The notes under the pieces: model-generated | What the model was told of the DNA's origin: nothing | The model's input: only the letters and a program-made list of their open reading frames with translations | Database searches by the model: none | Shown here: piece after piece, positions 7,647 to 9,064 of the stretch | Numbering within the stretch: the first letter of the stretch is position 1 | Layout: the number at the start of each line of letters is the position of its first letter | Translations under genes and position numbers: made by a program | Assembly (NCBI GenBank): GCA_028287225.1 | Contig: JAQBPZ010000259.1 | Coordinates: forward strand, 1-9,064 | DNA from: Gemmatimonadota bacterium | GTDB lineage: Bacteria > Gemmatimonadota > Gemmatimonadetes > Gemmatimonadales > Gemmatimonadaceae | Direction: 5' to 3' | DNA length: 9,064 nucleotides

Positions 7647-9064
7647 TCACACCGGAAACAGCATCTCCCGGTACTTCGGCAGCGGCCACAGCGCGTCGTC
7701 GACCTTGAGCTCCAGCGCATCCGCACATTCGCGCACCGCCGCCATGGCATCGGCGCCGGCCCCGGTGAGCAGCTTCGCCTGCTTCGGCAGGTCGTCGTGC
7801 ATCCCCTCGGCCTCGTCGATCACGCTGGCGAGCGTGTCGCGCCCCGTGCGCAGCGACTCGATCATCCGGCCGATCTCGTTGGCCGCCTCGATCTGCGGCA
7901 CCGAGGTGATGCCCGCCGCCACGGCGTGCGACGCCGACGTCGCGAGCGAGCCGGAGTAGCTGTAGGCGGCGGGGAGGATCATCGTGTCGATCATCTCGCG
8001 CAGCGTGTGCATCTCGATCAGCATGTCCTTCGCGTAGCGCTCCAGGCGCACGTGGTAGCGGCTCTCGAGCTCCGCCTTGTTGAAGATGTTCAGCTTGTTG
8101 AGCAGCGTGCGCGACTGGCGGCTCATCAGCTGCTCGAGGGCTTCCGGCGAGCGACGCAGGTTCGGCAGGCCGCGCTTCTTCGCCTCCACGACCCAGTCCT
8201 GCGAGTAGTTGTTGCCCTCGAAGCGGATCGACGCGGTTTCCTTGAAGCTCTCCTGCACCACCGAGAGCACCACGTCCTCCACCGCCTTGCCGCGCTTCAT
8301 GCTGCCGCGCACCTGCTCCGTGATCTCGCCGATCGCCTCGGCCACCGCCGCGTTGAGGAGCACGATGGGAAAGGCGATGGACGCCGACGAGCCGACGGCG
8401 CGGAACTCGAACTTGTTGCCGGTGAAGGCGAAGGGAGAGGTGCGGTTGCGGTCGGTGTTGTCTTTCTCGATCTCCGGCAGCCGCGCGACGCCGAGCTTGA
8501 GCATCGCCTGCTGGGCGTTGGACGAGGCCTTGCCATCGGCGATGGACTCGATGACGCGGGTGAGCATGCTCCCCATGAACACGCTGATGATGGCCGGCGG
8601 CGCCTCGTTGGCGCCGAGCCGGTGCTCGTTGCCGCTGGAGGCGATGCCCGCGCGCAGCAGGCCGGCGTGCTTGTGCACGGCCTTGAGCACCGCGGCGAGG
8701 ATGAGCAGGAAGCGCACGTTCTGGTGCGGCGTCTTGCCGGGCTTGAGCAGGTTGAAGCCGTCGAGCTCCGAGCCCGGCGCGCTGATCGCCATGCTCCAGT
8801 TGCAGTGCTTGCCGCTGCCGTTGATGCCGGCGAACGGCTTCTCGGCCAGCAGCGCCTGCAGGCCGTGGCGCAAAGCGACGCGGCGCAGCGTGGCCATCAC
8901 GAGCTGGTTGTGGTCGACCGCGATGTCGGTCTCCTCGAAGATCGGCGCCATCTCGAACTGGCAGGGCGCGACCTCGTTGTGCCGCGTGGTGATCGGCACG
9001 CCGAGCTTGTAGAGCTCGAACTCGACCTCGGCGATGCAGGCCTGGACGCGCTCCGGGATGCCGC
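7647..9064 (-). CDS. glnN: Glutamine synthetase type III, C-terminal part (runs off the right edge)
   Basis: 471 visible residues of a family usually about 700-730 long; the N-terminal third lies beyond the right edge. GSIII makes glutamine from glutamate, ammonia and ATP in the cytoplasm and forms dodecamers. In order, the visible part shows TTRHNEVAPCQFEMAPIFEE, then DHNQLVM, EKPFAGINGSGKHCNWSM (about residues 74-91 of the visible part), GNEHRLGANEAPPAIIS, the GSIII signature DNTDRNRTSPFAFTGNKFEF (201-220), FEGNNYS, and the C-terminal helical region ending REMLFPV. These motifs set it apart from GlnA types I and II. The GTG near 8997-8999 is internal because the family sequence (EVEFELYKLGVPITTRH) runs straight through it. 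It converges with the monooxygenase gene across the heptamer element. No lesion is visible. Confidence 0.95.
   Translation of the reverse strand, partial: GIPERVQACIAEVEFELYKLGVPITTRHNEVAPCQFEMAPIFEETDIAVDHNQLVMATLRRVALRHGLQALLAEKPFAGINGSGKHCNWSMAISAPGSELDGFNLLKPGKTPHQNVRFLLILAAVLKAVHKHAGLLRAGIASSGNEHRLGANEAPPAIISVFMGSMLTRVIESIADGKASSNAQQAMLKLGVARLPEIEKDNTDRNRTSPFAFTGNKFEFRAVGSSASIAFPIVLLNAAVAEAIGEITEQVRGSMKRGKAVEDVVLSVVQESFKETASIRFEGNNYSQDWVVEAKKRGLPNLRRSPEALEQLMSRQSRTLLNKLNIFNKAELESRYHVRLERYAKDMLIEMHTLREMIDTMILPAAYSYSGSLATSASHAVAAGITSVPQIEAANEIGRMIESLRTGRDTLASVIDEAEGMHDDLPKQAKLLTGAGADAMAAVRECADALELKVDDALWPLPKYREMLFPV

Noticed and set aside
7647..8999. Glutamine synthetase starting at GTG 8999
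   Set aside because: Family sequence continues in frame upstream to the window edge, so this is an internal codon of a gene truncated by the window.

Overview
This is a GC-rich bacterial segment with protein genes on both strands and repeat-rich gene borders. I see no rRNA, tRNA or CRISPR array. A type III glutamine synthetase, a three-subunit xanthine dehydrogenase-type molybdoenzyme, a secreted quinoprotein dehydrogenase and interspersed palindromic repeats together suggest a free-living soil or aquatic bacterium. Gemmatimonadota is my best guess, but it rests on general resemblance and not on any marker gene.

Positions 1-4343 form a minus-strand purine-catabolism cluster. In transcription order it holds the molybdopterin subunit (4343-2238), the 2Fe-2S subunit (2253-1816, overlapping by 16 bp), a 406-bp repeat-filled gap, the FAD subunit (1409-588), a 177-bp gap with a 126-bp palindromic repeat, and the start of an allantoinase (410 to beyond the left edge). 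The dehydrogenase would oxidise hypoxanthine/xanthine to urate, and the allantoinase would open the ring of allantoin later in the same pathway. The steps in between are not in the window.

A 176-bp divergent intergenic region separates this cluster from a plus-strand quinoprotein (PQQ) dehydrogenase reading frame (4520-6420). That frame carries a signal peptide, a one-base frameshift near 5629 and an apparent missing propeller segment near 4838. Next comes a plus-strand FAD-dependent monooxygenase (6572-7369). It keeps the N- and C-terminal parts of its family but seems to have lost the middle, including the second FAD-binding motif, in frame. Both genes look like decaying or remodelled versions of longer proteins.

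Positions 7365-7640 are filled by a symmetric 276-bp element. Arrays of the heptamer AGTAACG/CGTTACT lie on both sides of a palindromic core, and the element runs from the stop codon of the monooxygenase almost to the stop codon of the convergent gene. From 7647 to the right edge the minus strand encodes the C-terminal two-thirds of a type III glutamine synthetase (GlnN).

The most unusual content is non-coding. Three structurally different inverted-repeat elements sit at three consecutive gene borders, a 41-bp module is shared between two of them, and short hairpins cover the start regions of two genes.
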